From Leptothoe spongobia TAU-MAC 1115 (GTDB lineage: Bacteria > Cyanobacteriota > Cyanobacteriia > Phormidesmidales > Phormidesmidaceae), in contig NZ_JADOES010000010.1 of assembly GCF_018739885.1 (NCBI RefSeq), positions 62,001 through 126,000 of the forward strand: a DNA stretch of 64,000 nucleotides. Direction: 5' to 3'. The stretch's first letter is position 1; each line of letters opens with the position of its first letter. Under the pieces are notes generated by a model that worked only from the letters and a program-made list of their open reading frames with translations, was not told the DNA's origin and did no database searches. This document shows, in pieces, positions 17,342-26,866 of this stretch. The position numbers and the translations under genes were made by a program.

Positions 17342-19390
17342 CTAAGGAATAAATCGTTTCTCACCGTAGGTTAGCAGGTGCTCAATCGTGGTCAGGCGAT
17401 GTTCCCAAGTTTGTAGTCGATAGCGATTTTGCTGTGATTTGACAGATAGGTCGGAGGTGATAATGCGATCAAGCTGAGCTAGCTGAGATCGCACCTCCTC
17501 CAACTTTCGATGGGACGGCTCCTCGGCTAAGTCAGCCAGCTGAACACCTAATGTATTCACATCATTCACCCACTGATTCAGCTGCTTTTCCTGCATCAAT
17601 AGCTGACCATTATTTAAAAGCCAACTCCACTCCCGTTGCAACGCCTGATAACGCTCGACAGCTGTATTAAATGGCTGCTGCTGAGGAACAGAATAATCCG
17701 CCAGAGAAGTTCCCTGCGTATTATTGAGTAACGTTTGAATACCTCGTTGTAGATTATCCACCGCAAACAGAGCATAGCCACTCACAGGCAAATCCCGCAA
17801 AGTTTGAATTTGGTCTAACGCTGCCATCTCAGGCAAGTTTAGCAACCGAATCCCCGGAATAATTAATGTGGAACCATAGTCAGCGTCTAAAACCCAAGGA
17901 CTAATCAGTTCCTCAAACCGATTAGTATCCATGGCATAGCTCATCAACACAATCCAGTCCACGTCTCCCCGCTTGGCCCACGTTTCCCAATCCTGCTGAA
18001 TTTTTTGGATACGCTCATGGGTGGGCTTAGCAAACACTGCAGCTGAAATGGTCATGCCCGGTCGCCGTTGCCGCAACATTTGGGAGGCCTCTGCCACAAA
18101 TGAACTCACCTGCTCTACACGGAACTCAGTCCAGCGCTGCCACAGCTGCCGCTGCCGACGTTGCTCATGAGGCGACAGTGATGCATTATTGCGAGGGGAC
18201 AAAATGGCTGGATCCAGACCAGTCATATCTCGAAACTTTAGTCGAGCAGCCGTTCCATAACCATAGGTACGATCAGCACTCGGATCCTGAAAGGGATAGC
18301 GCACATAGTCAAAATGCACACCATCCACCTCATAATTATTGACTAGCTCTTGCAGCATTCTCATTAGATAGCTGCGCACCTCAGGATTAGCAGGATCCAA
18401 AAATGGCTTATCCTGACCTACTGGGACGATGCGCCCTCGACGGTCATAGGCAGCCCAACCCGGATTAGCATTAATTAACGGACCTGGATAATTAGTCGGT
18501 AGATTGAGCAAAGCATTGTGGCGACGATTGCCAGCGGCAAAGAGCCAAACCCACGCATGAACTTCAATACCACGTTCTTTACCCAACTTGACTGCTGAGG
18601 CCAACGGATCCCAATGACGTGTTAAGGGATTTTGCTGAGGCGCAATGCGACTGGGATAGATAGGATAACCCGCATTGATAGCCTCAAAGAAAACCGTATT
18701 GATACCGGCTGCCGCCAGCCGATCAAATACCTCTGCCAGCTTAGTTTCAGAACCCGCCCGGACAATAGTCCCCCGATCCAGCCACATGCCCCGAACTTCG
18801 GCCTGAGCTAAAGATTGCTCCACCGGAAAGGCATTCCAGAGTGCTCTACGAGCCTCAAGCCAGCGCTGACGAGCTATCCCATAATCACGTCGAGCAATCA
18901 AATCAGGCCAATCATCCAGTGTCTGCCGTGCTGCTTCAAGAGCTGGATGCGTCAGTGGTGTTGCCAATCCAGCACCGCCTAGACTAGCGCTGAGGCTACC
19001 GTCAGTTCTAATCGACGTCAAGGCTAACTCCGCAGGCTGAGTACTGGCATAACCATGAAGCAATGCCCCCTCAAATCGTCCCATCAAATTACTCAGCTCT
19101 GCCTGCATAGCCAAATCAAGAAACGGGCTAATTACAGTGTTTCCAGCCCGAATATCTAGTCCAGGAGGCTCAACATTATGAGCCGGATCCGTGCCGCCTA
19201 AAGCTAGTTCAGCTGAATCTATATCAGCAACAGGCAACTCTCGAATCACCGTATTTACTTCAGAAAATTCTAATCCAGAGGATTTAGCCACACTAGGAGT
19301 AGCCAGGACTAATCCTCCTAACACAGCAAACAATGTATAGAAAGCGATAAACGGTGAATGAAGCATGAGCAAGCGTGACAGACGAAGCAA
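17342..19390 (-). CDS. Secreted GHL10-family glycoside hydrolase-like protein
   Basis: A secreted or membrane-anchored protein of 682 residues. The amino end is a signal sequence (LLMLHSPFIAFYTLFAVLGG, then a TPSVA-like site). I keep the TTG at 19390 because it supplies the positive charges (MLRLSR) expected before the hydrophobic core; an ATG at 19366 is the alternative. From about residue 195 comes the GHL10 (PF02638) alpha/beta barrel: EVRGMWLDRGT, GINTVFFEAINAGYPIYPS, GIEVHAWVWLFAAGN, VDGVHFDYVRYPF and DVDWIVLMSYA. The tail is helical and probably coiled. The family is thought to cut or bind cell-wall or capsular glycans, but few members are characterised. It sits upstream of the exporter genes on the same strand. 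Confidence 0.88.
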   Translation of the reverse strand: MLRLSRLLMLHSPFIAFYTLFAVLGGLVLATPSVAKSSGLEFSEVNTVIRELPVADIDSAELALGGTDPAHNVEPPGLDIRAGNTVISPFLDLAMQAELSNLMGRFEGALLHGYASTQPAELALTSIRTDGSLSASLGGAGLATPLTHPALEAARQTLDDWPDLIARRDYGIARQRWLEARRALWNAFPVEQSLAQAEVRGMWLDRGTIVRAGSETKLAEVFDRLAAAGINTVFFEAINAGYPIYPSRIAPQQNPLTRHWDPLASAVKLGKERGIEVHAWVWLFAAGNRRHNALLNLPTNYPGPLINANPGWAAYDRRGRIVPVGQDKPFLDPANPEVRSYLMRMLQELVNNYEVDGVHFDYVRYPFQDPSADRTYGYGTAARLKFRDMTGLDPAILSPRNNASLSPHEQRRQRQLWQRWTEFRVEQVSSFVAEASQMLRQRRPGMTISAAVFAKPTHERIQKIQQDWETWAKRGDVDWIVLMSYAMDTNRFEELISPWVLDADYGSTLIIPGIRLLNLPEMAALDQIQTLRDLPVSGYALFAVDNLQRGIQTLLNNTQGTSLADYSVPQQQPFNTAVERYQALQREWSWLLNNGQLLMQEKQLNQWVNDVNTLGVQLADLAEEPSHRKLEEVRSQLAQLDRIITSDLSVKSQQNRYRLQTWEHRLTTIEHLLTYGEKRFIP

Positions 19391-20073
19391 GATAACTGAC
19401 GCACCAAAAGCAAGACAGTGCCAAAAACTTTACAGATCAGGGAATTCAAACAACACATGAGAAAGAATTCCCAGAAGGACTATACCGAACGAAGGTGTAC
19501 TTCTCGGACATAATCTGGCTATATCAAGACAGTAAAATTAGGGAAACTAACTTAAAACAGCAGGAAAACTAAGATGTTTTTTGAAAACCAATGTCAAGAA
19601 GCCTGGGAAACGCTCTGAAAACCTCATTAACGAAGCTTTTCTAAGGTGATAGGACATTCGTTCTTAGAATAGAACATCTTAATAACCTTTCCTATACCTC
19701 CTTACATCCCCTGACAAGTTATCCAGAAAATAAGATAAAGATTTTCTTTGATCTTATTCAGTAGCTTTTTAGCCGTAAACTGCGAAGTTACGGTTCTATT
19801 TATAATTTTTTATTGAAGAAATAGAGCTAGCACTTATATTAGGCGTGCACCCTCTAGCTAGCGCATAGGTAGGTAAGCTTTTGCATAATATATCGCGCTG
19901 ATACCCTACGTCATCTGTAACCTCGCCCCATAATCAGAACAAGTTCTACATATATTTAGCTCGACCAGCGTTGCTGTAGTACAATACAAAATCCTGCGTT
20001 GGATTAGTGCAAGGTTGTGCGGTCCAACTAAGCTCATTAAATTCGTTTCAATTGGCTGTAATCGGTAAGCTCT
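19391..20073. other. Long intergenic region between a hydrolase gene and rpsO
   Basis: About 680 bases without a convincing gene. It holds two hairpins. One lies at 19729-19758: eight perfect pairs (AATAAGAT with ATCTTATT), then AAAGA with TCTTT after one bulge. The other lies at 19773-19793: CCGTAA with TTACGG. Downstream of the second is an AT-rich stretch that could hold an rpsO promoter. A 14-codon frame starting ATG at 19573, after an AGGAAA site, is too short to call. The region presumably carries both divergent promoters. Confidence 0.5.
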
Positions 20074-20343
20074 ATGGCGCTCCTGCAAGAACAAAAGCAA
20101 TCAATTATTTCTGACTACCAGGTGCATGAAACAGATACTGGCTCTGTCGATGTGCAAGTGGCCATGCTCACTGAAAAAATCAATCGGCTAAGCAAGCACC
20201 TACAAGCCAATAAAAAGGACCATTCATCTCGACGCGGTTTACTACGCATGATTGGTCGTCGTAAGCGGTTGTTGGCCTATTTAGTCCAGCAAGATGCTGA
20301 GCGTTATCGGGCTCTAATCAAGCGATTGGGTATCCGTGGTTAA
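20074..20343 (+). CDS. rpsO: 30S ribosomal protein S15
   Basis: 89 residues, the usual length for S15. Diagnostic stretches include [38 protein letters not shown] and the rRNA-binding end [10 protein letters not shown]15 binds 16S rRNA early in assembly of the small-subunit platform. In other bacteria its mRNA leader binds S15 as feedback; the long upstream region here would leave room for that, though I do not recognise a known fold. It is followed 58 bp later by the PAM68 gene on the same strand. Confidence 0.98.
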   Translation: MALLQEQKQSIISDYQVHETDTGSVDVQVAMLTEKINRLSKHLQANKKDHSSRRGLLRMIGRRKRLLAYLVQQDAERYRALIKRLGIRG

Positions 20344-20401
20344 AGCGTCTCAATAGACCCTTATCACAGCCTTGTTTGCGCAATTTAGTATCAGGTGTTA
20401 T

Positions 20402-20887
20402 ATGCCTTCAGAGTCTCAGCGTGAGTCCCTGCCATTTGAGCCTAAGTCAAATAAGCAATCAAGCAGCCAAAAGGCTTCGTCTAGCTCGTCATCTTCAGTA
20501 GGGGCCTCTACCTCCTTAAAGCAGGGTGTATCCAAAGCCTCAGCTCTTTCCAAAGATGAGGCTGGTATTCCTGAGGTAGTGAGTCGCCGTATGATGCGTC
20601 GTATGGCTATCTTTGCTGGCGTTCCGACATTTTTAGGAATGTCTTCATTTGTCATTTTCTACATCTTGCTCACTCAACATATTGCCGAATTTCCCAATGT
20701 AGTCGTACTAATTGTCTCTCTGAGCCTTTTTGGCTTGGGAACTATTGGTTTAAGCTATGGGGTTTTGTCTGCATCTTGGCAGGAGGATGTTGAAGGAAGT
20801 CTGCTTGGGGTATCTGAGTTCTCGGTAAATTTTCGACGCCTGATACAAGGTCTGCGCAAACAACCACCGTCCGAGTCTGAGCAATGA
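20402..20887 (+). CDS. PAM68-family photosystem II assembly protein
   Basis: 161 residues from an ATG at 20402; a TTG at 20372 would add ten. The amino-terminal 60 residues are Ser/Lys/Gln-rich and likely disordered. Then come PEVVSRRMMRRMAIFAGVPTF and two membrane helices (LGMSSFVIFYILL and VVVLIVSLSLFGLGTIGLSYG), joined by a short loop, and SASWQEDVEGSLLG, which is the typical PAM68 core. PAM68 proteins act in the thylakoid membrane in early photosystem II assembly. Placement next to rpsO is common in cyanobacteria. It converges with patU with a 47-bp gap. Confidence 0.9.
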   Translation: MPSESQRESLPFEPKSNKQSSSQKASSSSSSSVGASTSLKQGVSKASALSKDEAGIPEVVSRRMMRRMAIFAGVPTFLGMSSFVIFYILLTQHIAEFPNVVVLIVSLSLFGLGTIGLSYGVLSASWQEDVEGSLLGVSEFSVNFRRLIQGLRKQPPSESEQ

Positions 20888-20934
20888 TTCAGACTCCGTT
20901 TTCGGGCTTACAGTAAGCAGCTGACCATACTTCG

Positions 20935-22182
20935 TTAGTCCGATGTTTCTATAATGTCGTTCAACTGCTGCTCCATCTGTTTCAGCATATTCATAATTGC
21001 TGGCAAAGTTTTTTGCTTTGTATCCTGAACATCAAGGTTGCGCTGTGCTTGGGTACGCAGTTCATCAATGCGCTGCTGTAAATCGTGCGCAATTCCCAGG
21101 GCATCGCGGCCAATATTATCAATCTGCTGTTGCTGGTAAAACTTAAGAGCAGCACCACGTAATATTTGTAAGGTAGCTTCTTCACCATGAGCTCCCGGCA
21201 TTACTCGAAAACGAAGTAATATCCGCTTCTGATTATGGATGCGTTCGATCTCGATTTGTTTTGGCTTACGGACAGGAATCAAGGAAAGACTCATAATCCG
21301 CTTGAGTTCATTAATAACACCTTGAAAAAGCTGAGGTGAAATATTGTCTACAACCGATTGCACCACACCATCCTTACTCCAAAGGATACGGCAAGCAGTA
21401 CTTTGACGCTCTAAATAGAGTCTCCCAATTCCTTCTTGGGTAATAATTCGCTTTAGTAGACTCTGAGTTAGTTCTTTAGGATTAGACTGACTTAGCTCAG
21501 AATCTTTCTCCGGGGAAGGTTCTGTAGTCTGCTCTTCCGTAGTCGACAGAATCGCAGGCTCAGAAGACTCTATAGCCACAGGCTCAGATGTTAGCGCATC
21601 TGCTTCTAGTCCGATACTCAACGGAGCTTCCGAAATTTGTTCGCTAGAGCCACTACTGTGACTATTCGCTGTCACAGTAGGTGTTGGTAATACTGGCTCT
21701 TCAGAAGCATTAGCAGGTGACTTAGGCTGCTGCTGCGCCAGAACCTCACGAGGATTTTCAATAATTTCAGTTGGAGCTCCTACTACCAGCGTAGGCAGCT
21801 CTTCAAATGAGCTAGGCGTAGTACTCGTTTTTGATTGAGAAAGCTGAGATGATTGACGATTTTTCGCTGAGTGACTCAAAAATTTTGATAGGATTCCCCG
21901 ATGCCAATCAGATGAAATAGGGCGTGATACGATCGAGCAGTTGATATACGACACCAGCCGTCTAACATAGTCAGCGGCTTTTGTATCATCAGGGTTTACC
22001 ATGCCCAAATTTAAGCTACTACCCTCAATCGAAAGAGGTAGAACCTGATAGTAAAGGCAAGCCTCAAATGGCAAAATACCCTCTATCAACAGAAACATTT
22101 GATCTAAATCAGCCTTGATCTCAGTCTTTTGAAGACCATGAGACGGAAGAGACAAGGCATTGTCTTCAGGTAAGGGTGACAT
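20935..22182 (-). CDS. patU: PatU-like protein with a PilB-like carboxyl region
   Basis: About 415 residues from the ATG at 22182; the open frame extends to a TTG at 22290 but its extra 36 residues look non-coding. Residues 1-100 hold an MshEN-like or type II secretion amino-domain pattern (FEACLYYQVLPL, MVNPDDTKAADYVRRLV). A Ser/Thr/Glu-rich linker follows. The final ~170 residues end with VMPGAHGEEATLQILRGAALKFYQ, which closely resembles the PilB amino-terminal region of cyanobacteria; I see no Walker A, so it is not an ATPase. It follows hetZ directly, as patU does in filamentous cyanobacteria. In Anabaena 7120 this gene is split in two (patU5 and patU3), and PatU3 acts in heterocyst patterning. 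Here it is intact; whether it does that job is unknown. Confidence 0.7.
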   Translation of the reverse strand: MSPLPEDNALSLPSHGLQKTEIKADLDQMFLLIEGILPFEACLYYQVLPLSIEGSSLNLGMVNPDDTKAADYVRRLVSYINCSIVSRPISSDWHRGILSKFLSHSAKNRQSSQLSQSKTSTTPSSFEELPTLVVGAPTEIIENPREVLAQQQPKSPANASEEPVLPTPTVTANSHSSGSSEQISEAPLSIGLEADALTSEPVAIESSEPAILSTTEEQTTEPSPEKDSELSQSNPKELTQSLLKRIITQEGIGRLYLERQSTACRILWSKDGVVQSVVDNISPQLFQGVINELKRIMSLSLIPVRKPKQIEIERIHNQKRILLRFRVMPGAHGEEATLQILRGAALKFYQQQQIDNIGRDALGIAHDLQQRIDELRTQAQRNLDVQDTKQKTLPAIMNMLKQMEQQLNDIIETSD

Positions 22183-22303
22183 GGGGACTGCCTTAGGAAG
22201 GAATAACGTAAATGGGAGACAGGCACACTGATGTGAGTTGGCAACCTGCCCATAGGGCACCAATGCCTGTTGCCTGAAGACAACCTTCAAGAGCCCTAGT
22301 TTG

Positions 22304-23428
22304 CTAGGTTCGTAGATTTTGGGCAGCTAGGTAAAGCTTAGCCCATTCGCTCATGACTTGTTTAGATTTACATCCCTGTTTTTGTGCGATCTCATCAATG
22401 CTTCTACCCTGTTTAAGTTCGGACAGCAATTGCTGTTGAGCTGGTTCTAGTGTTTGCCAATAGGCCTGCCATTGACTAGCTGTCAGGCCCAAATCATGGT
22501 CCGTTAGCGTCGTTTTTAACCAACCTAGAACGAGTTCTGGCTGTTCTTTGAGAGTAAAAATACGGATTGCGTGATAGCTAATTTTTTCCCGCAGGCGATA
22601 AACTTGATTAATCGACATGTCAAGTTGTTTAGCAATATTGTCTTGGGTGTAGCCCTGCAAATGTAATCGCAACCATTGAGTAGCCGTATCCCCTAGAGTT
22701 TCTTGTAAATAAGTCATAAAACTATCTTTAACCGATGCCCGTGCCCTCTGGGTTGCTTCAAAGTCTTGCTGCTCTTCATAAGTACTGACCGCCTGGACAT
22801 CAAACAAGCTAATGGTGCTGTCAGCATCGTCAGTACCAATCTCTTCTGAAATTAGCTGAATTAGCTGTGCTCCGGGGACTTGGGTCATCCCACCCCGTTG
22901 GGAACGTCGTAGATAGTTTACAAAACGATAAACAATTAGAGGCTGATTACGAATCGGGCGTAAACAGTATTCTTCGATCGTCGCCATCGTGAGCAAATTA
23001 CGTAGTTGAGGTCGCTCCGTAACTTGGGCAATCCAGGTCATTTGCTGCTGTAGATGGCGATCGCTCTGCAACATTTCCTGGATAATTTCCTGTAGGACAT
23101 CTTTAACTTGACGCTGTCGATCACGACTAAGGGCAATCCATGTACGGATTTTGCTACGGACTAGAAATAGACCACCGAGCTTTCGCATGAGGGTTTGATA
23201 GGCTCGATCTGGAGGTAGCCCCCAATAGGTCTTGTAAAAGATACGGTATCGATAATCCATGGCCTGAGTGGCAATGGAAAGATCTTTGCGAGAAAGCTCT
23301 TCAAAACGCTCAGTATTTTCACCGCAGAGCCACTGAGTAATCGCTATGTGGGTATCGTGGCTTTGATCGGGCAAATCAGCCCGAAGCCTTTGCTGCCATT
23401 CATTTACGATTGTGGTTGCCACTGCCAT
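22304..23428 (-). CDS. hetZ: HetZ-like regulator
   Basis: 374 residues, close to the length of HetZ. There is a sigma-region-4-like helix-turn-helix at about 250-290 (LQGYTQDNIAKQLDMSINQVYRLREKI) and a second HTH-like segment at about 332-365 (SIDEIAQKQGCKSKQVM). The rest is helical, with the conserved-looking block CLRPIRNQPLIVYRFVNYL at about 155-173. HetZ is a DNA-binding factor of heterocyst commitment in Anabaena, but homologues occur in many filamentous cyanobacteria that do not make heterocysts. The gene order with patU supports the assignment. No HetR-type operator palindrome was recognised in the upstream gap. Confidence 0.78.
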   Translation of the reverse strand: MAVATTIVNEWQQRLRADLPDQSHDTHIAITQWLCGENTERFEELSRKDLSIATQAMDYRYRIFYKTYWGLPPDRAYQTLMRKLGGLFLVRSKIRTWIALSRDRQRQVKDVLQEIIQEMLQSDRHLQQQMTWIAQVTERPQLRNLLTMATIEEYCLRPIRNQPLIVYRFVNYLRRSQRGGMTQVPGAQLIQLISEEIGTDDADSTISLFDVQAVSTYEEQQDFEATQRARASVKDSFMTYLQETLGDTATQWLRLHLQGYTQDNIAKQLDMSINQVYRLREKISYHAIRIFTLKEQPELVLGWLKTTLTDHDLGLTASQWQAYWQTLEPAQQQLLSELKQGRSIDEIAQKQGCKSKQVMSEWAKLYLAAQNLRT

Positions 23429-23678
23429 GCGCGCGCCTGCTGCTGAGTAAAAAATGCCCCAAGCGAAATGCCATGGGAAAGGATTGATTACCGTTACTGA
23501 TTTAGAGAATGAAGCAATCTAAAAACAATGCATTAGCCAAATCCTTGCAGATAAAATCATAGTTCGGATCAGCAATGCTAGTTGATCAATAATTTGCTCA
23601 TTCTAGTGCACTCAATCCCTCGATTTATCCGGATATATTTACTTTTCCCTGTTAATCCATTTTCTATTAAGGACGCGA

Positions 23679-23756
23679 ATGGGTAAAGCACACCGAAAAA
23701 GCCTAGAACTGATGGTTTCATCATCAGTCTATAACGCTTCTTATCAGTACCCCTAA
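23679..23756 (+). CDS. Possible 25-codon small protein upstream of hetZ
   Basis: A short open frame, MGKAHRKSLELM then VSSSVYNASYQYP, in the gap between hetZ and galE and transcribed away from hetZ. It has AAGGA five bases before the ATG, a better ribosome site than most genes in the window. The amino end is basic and the rest polar and aromatic. I do not recognise it. It could be a genuine micropeptide, a leader peptide or chance. The remainder of the 23429-23796 gap holds the presumed hetZ promoter and two TCCGGA-containing AT-rich stretches near 23630 and 23770. Confidence 0.4.
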   Translation: MGKAHRKSLELMVSSSVYNASYQYP

Positions 23757-23796
23757 AGTTAATTTATTCCGGAAAGATTAATGAGCAATATCACCG

Positions 23797-24804
23797 TTAG
23801 CCATGTCGCTTTTGATGCCACTGCCACGCATGGCTAATGATCGTCTCAAGATCAGCATACTGAGGCGTCCACTTTAGACGCTGACGGGCATGCTCACTAC
23901 TACCAATCAGACTGGGTGGATCCCCAGGACGACGACCACACTCCAAAGCAGGAATAGGATGCCCAGTTACTTTTCGGGCTGTTTCAATCACTTCTTTAAC
24001 TGTAAATCCATTCCCATTGCCTAAATTGATAAAGGCTGTCTCGCCACCATCGATCAGGTATTGCACCCCCTTAACATGGGCATCGGCCAAATCAGCTACA
24101 TGGATATAATCACGGATGCACGTACCGTCACGGGTTGTATAGTCGGTGCCATAGATCGATATATGATCTCGCGTTCCAAGCGCCGTTTGTAATACCAATG
24201 GGATTAGATGGGTTTCAGGATTGTGGTCTTCGCCTAGACGACCCTGAGGATCTGCCCCTGCCGCATTGAAGTAGCGAAAACATACCGACTGCAAACCATA
24301 AGCTTTCTGAAAGTCTTTGAGCATCATTTCCACCATTAGCTTGCTGCTGGCGTAGGGGCTAATGGGATTTTTGGGATGGTCTTCTGGGATGGGGACTGTC
24401 TTAGGTGGTCCGTAAATGGCACAGGTAGAGGAAAAGACAAACTGCTTGATACCTGCTACCTGCATCGCTTGTAGAAGATTAAGCGTACCGTATACATTAT
24501 TGCGATAGTAGTCAGCTGGAGCTGTAACAGACTCACCTACAGCAATGTAGGCAGCAAAATGCATCACTGCTACAAAGTCATATTGTGTAAACAGTTGATC
24601 TAGAAGATCACGATCCGTCGTATTACCTTTGATCAGCGTGGCATTGAGATGCTGTTCAACCAGGTCCTGATGACCATATTCAAGGCTATCTAAAATAACG
24701 ACTTGATACCCCGCTTGCTCTAGAGCTAACACAGCATGGGAACCGATGTAGCCAGCACCACCGGTCACCAAAATCGAAGGAGCTGATGTAGTTGGATTAG
24801 TCAT
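23797..24804 (-). CDS. galE: UDP-glucose 4-epimerase
   Basis: 335 residues of the short-chain dehydrogenase fold. It has the NAD loop VTGGAGYIGSHAV, the SSTCAIYG serine/threonine strand, the catalytic YASSK Tyr-Lys pair, and the family segments FRYFNAAGADP and GTDYTTRDGTCIRDYIHV. It interconverts UDP-glucose and UDP-galactose (some homologues also the N-acetyl forms) in the cytoplasm, supplying glycan precursors. It is monocistronic by spacing: 122 bp to proB's 3' side and a long gap on the other. The enzyme is well conserved and nothing appears missing. Confidence 0.97.
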   Translation of the reverse strand: MTNPTTSAPSILVTGGAGYIGSHAVLALEQAGYQVVILDSLEYGHQDLVEQHLNATLIKGNTTDRDLLDQLFTQYDFVAVMHFAAYIAVGESVTAPADYYRNNVYGTLNLLQAMQVAGIKQFVFSSTCAIYGPPKTVPIPEDHPKNPISPYASSKLMVEMMLKDFQKAYGLQSVCFRYFNAAGADPQGRLGEDHNPETHLIPLVLQTALGTRDHISIYGTDYTTRDGTCIRDYIHVADLADAHVKGVQYLIDGGETAFINLGNGNGFTVKEVIETARKVTGHPIPALECGRRPGDPPSLIGSSEHARQRLKWTPQYADLETIISHAWQWHQKRHG

Positions 24805-24926
24805 ATCAAGAATTCGTAAATCGGATAGTTATAGCAAGTAAAAATAGTCTTCGAGCTTTGGTAGCACCAGACGCCAGGGCATCTAAGTCTAGTAGCCCTG
24901 TAAATTAACCACAAAATATTACTAAT

Positions 24927-26114
24927 CTAGCGAGCCTCGTCATCCTCTGCCACAAGGTTCAATTTGGGGCTAAGGGAATCAGGATTTAGCACTAAGTTAT
25001 CGCGATGTACAACTGTATCGGCACCGTCGTAGCCCAAGATCATAGAAATTTCACTAGAACGACGTCCGCGAATCTGCTGAAGTTCATGGTGATTATAGTT
25101 AACTAAACCACGGGCAATTTCTTGGCCATTGAGATCGCACAATACCACTGCATCCTGGGATTGAAACGTCCCCTCAATCATCGCAATTCCAGCAGGCAAT
25201 AAGGACTTGCCATCTTGCCCAATGGCTTGCACAGCCCCTGGGTCTAAGTACAATCGTCCACTCGGGCGCAACCCATTAGCAATCCACCGCTTGCGTGCAT
25301 TATTCGGTTTTGGCTGAGGTGCAAATTGAGTCCCTAGAGGTTCACCTGTCAAAATCTTGAGAATATTATCGGGTGCCTGGCCATTGGTAATGGCCATACG
25401 GATTCCAGAGTTAGTTGCAATTCGGGCCGCTTCTAACTTTGTAATCATGCCGCCAGTCCCCCAAGCCGATCCGCGATCGCCCACATCAATATTTAAATCA
25501 CCCAGATGCTGCACCCAGGTGATCGGCTCAGCATCTGGGTTAGCCCGTGGATCAGCTGAATATAAACGGTCCACATCAGTCAGTAAAAATAACCAGTCAG
25601 CCCCAACCAAACTAGCTACTAGGGCAGACAGTGTATCGTTATCCCCAAATTTGAGCTCATCCACAGCAACTGTGTCGTTCTCATTAACGATGGGAATGAC
25701 ATTGAGCTTAAAGAGCTGCCGAAATGTGTGATAGCTATTTACATAGCGTGAGCGCTGTATCAAATCGCTACGGGTCAGCAATACCTGAGCAATGGGTTGA
25801 TTTAGTACGGTAAACAGGTCATCGTATATTCGCATCAATCGTCCCTGCCCTACCGCTGCCACCGCCTGCTTTTGTTCAATCGATTTTGGGCGTTCTCTGA
25901 GCCCCAAACGCACACAACCCACACCCACAGCCCCAGAAGACACTAGAATCACTCGATGCCCCTGACGTTGTAAATGACTCAGCGTTTCTACTAAACGGGC
26001 TAGTACCGATAGAGCCAGCTGATTATCAGTCTGCGTCAAACTAGACGTACCAATCTTGACAACAATAGTTTGAAGCTTGACAGACTGAGCTTTGGCAGCC
26101 AAAGGGATCGACAT
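24927..26114 (-). CDS. proB: Glutamate 5-kinase with PUA domain
   Basis: 395 residues. The amino-acid kinase domain shows [48 protein letters not shown] and [15 protein letters not shown]; a carboxyl-terminal PUA domain of about 80 residues follows ([19 protein letters not shown]). It makes gamma-glutamyl phosphate, the first step of proline synthesis, and is usually inhibited by proline. The ATG at 26114 is preferred over a GTG at 26123. The gene follows the YqeG phosphatase on the same strand with a 178-bp gap. Confidence 0.97.
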   Translation of the reverse strand: MSIPLAAKAQSVKLQTIVVKIGTSSLTQTDNQLALSVLARLVETLSHLQRQGHRVILVSSGAVGVGCVRLGLRERPKSIEQKQAVAAVGQGRLMRIYDDLFTVLNQPIAQVLLTRSDLIQRSRYVNSYHTFRQLFKLNVIPIVNENDTVAVDELKFGDNDTLSALVASLVGADWLFLLTDVDRLYSADPRANPDAEPITWVQHLGDLNIDVGDRGSAWGTGGMITKLEAARIATNSGIRMAITNGQAPDNILKILTGEPLGTQFAPQPKPNNARKRWIANGLRPSGRLYLDPGAVQAIGQDGKSLLPAGIAMIEGTFQSQDAVVLCDLNGQEIARGLVNYNHHELQQIRGRRSSEISMILGYDGADTVVHRDNLVLNPDSLSPKLNLVAEDDEAR

Positions 26115-26292
26115 TGCAGTCACAGGGTGGTTTATCAGACAAGGCGTAGATAAGCGCTAGCTATGAGTAGCTAACACCCTCATTGGGCCATAAAGTTGCT
26201 CATAGATAAAGAGGCATTGCTAATCCTCAATGTGATGCCATGCAACAAAATTATGACAAGACAGGGGGATGTAATCTTTTTTTAGAGGCTTG

Positions 26293-26832
26293 TTAACCGT
26301 GGTCTCCGCCAGTCAAAATGACTCCAAAACGTTTTGATATCCAAATTTCAGTGTTACGAAGACACTGCTTGGGAGAACTAGCCGCCACTGGATCAACCAT
26401 GGGCTCTACTAAAACCGTAAATAATCCCAGTCGATTGCCGCCCAGGACATCAGTAAACAGACGATCACCCACCATCGCAATCTCATGATGGGGAAGTTGC
26501 ATCAGCGCTACTGCTTCACGAAGCTTACGACGGGAAGGCTTAGCCGCTGCAATGTAGAACGCTTCTACCCCCAACGCATCTGCAATGCGGCTAATGCGGC
26601 TATGGCTGACGTTATTACTCACCAGAACCACACGAATGAACCTGGATTGCATCTGCTCCAACCACTGACATACCTCGTCTATCGGTTGGCTTTGTTTAAA
26701 CGACACCAGGGTTTCATCCACATCCAAAATCAGCCCTTTCAGACGATGCCGAGCAATCAACTCTGGCGTTAGTTTAAGGATAGATCCTCCCAAAGCAAGA
26801 TCAGGTTGTAAAAGTCGTCCCCAAGCGGCCAT
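26293..26832 (-). CDS. YqeG-family HAD phosphatase
   Basis: 179 residues. HAD motif I is ILDVDETLV with Asp37 and Asp39 (nucleophile and general acid), motif II is VVLVSNN, and the motif III/IV region is AKPSRRKL followed by AMVGDRLFTDVLGGNRLG. This matches the HAD-IIIA YqeG group, related to phosphatidylglycerophosphate phosphatases of plastids and yeast. A role in phosphatidylglycerol synthesis is therefore plausible. It sits 34 bp after mltG in a minus-strand run. Confidence 0.9.
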   Translation of the reverse strand: MAAWGRLLQPDLALGGSILKLTPELIARHRLKGLILDVDETLVSFKQSQPIDEVCQWLEQMQSRFIRVVLVSNNVSHSRISRIADALGVEAFYIAAAKPSRRKLREAVALMQLPHHEIAMVGDRLFTDVLGGNRLGLFTVLVEPMVDPVAASSPKQCLRNTEIWISKRFGVILTGGDHG

Positions 26833-26866
26833 AGGTCAAAAGGTGGTCGAAAAGTGAGCAATACTT

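Noticed and set aside
22183..22290. A 36-residue leader on PatU from TTG 22290
   Set aside because: The ATG at 22182 opens the conserved region, and the leader has no similarity to secretion-type domains.
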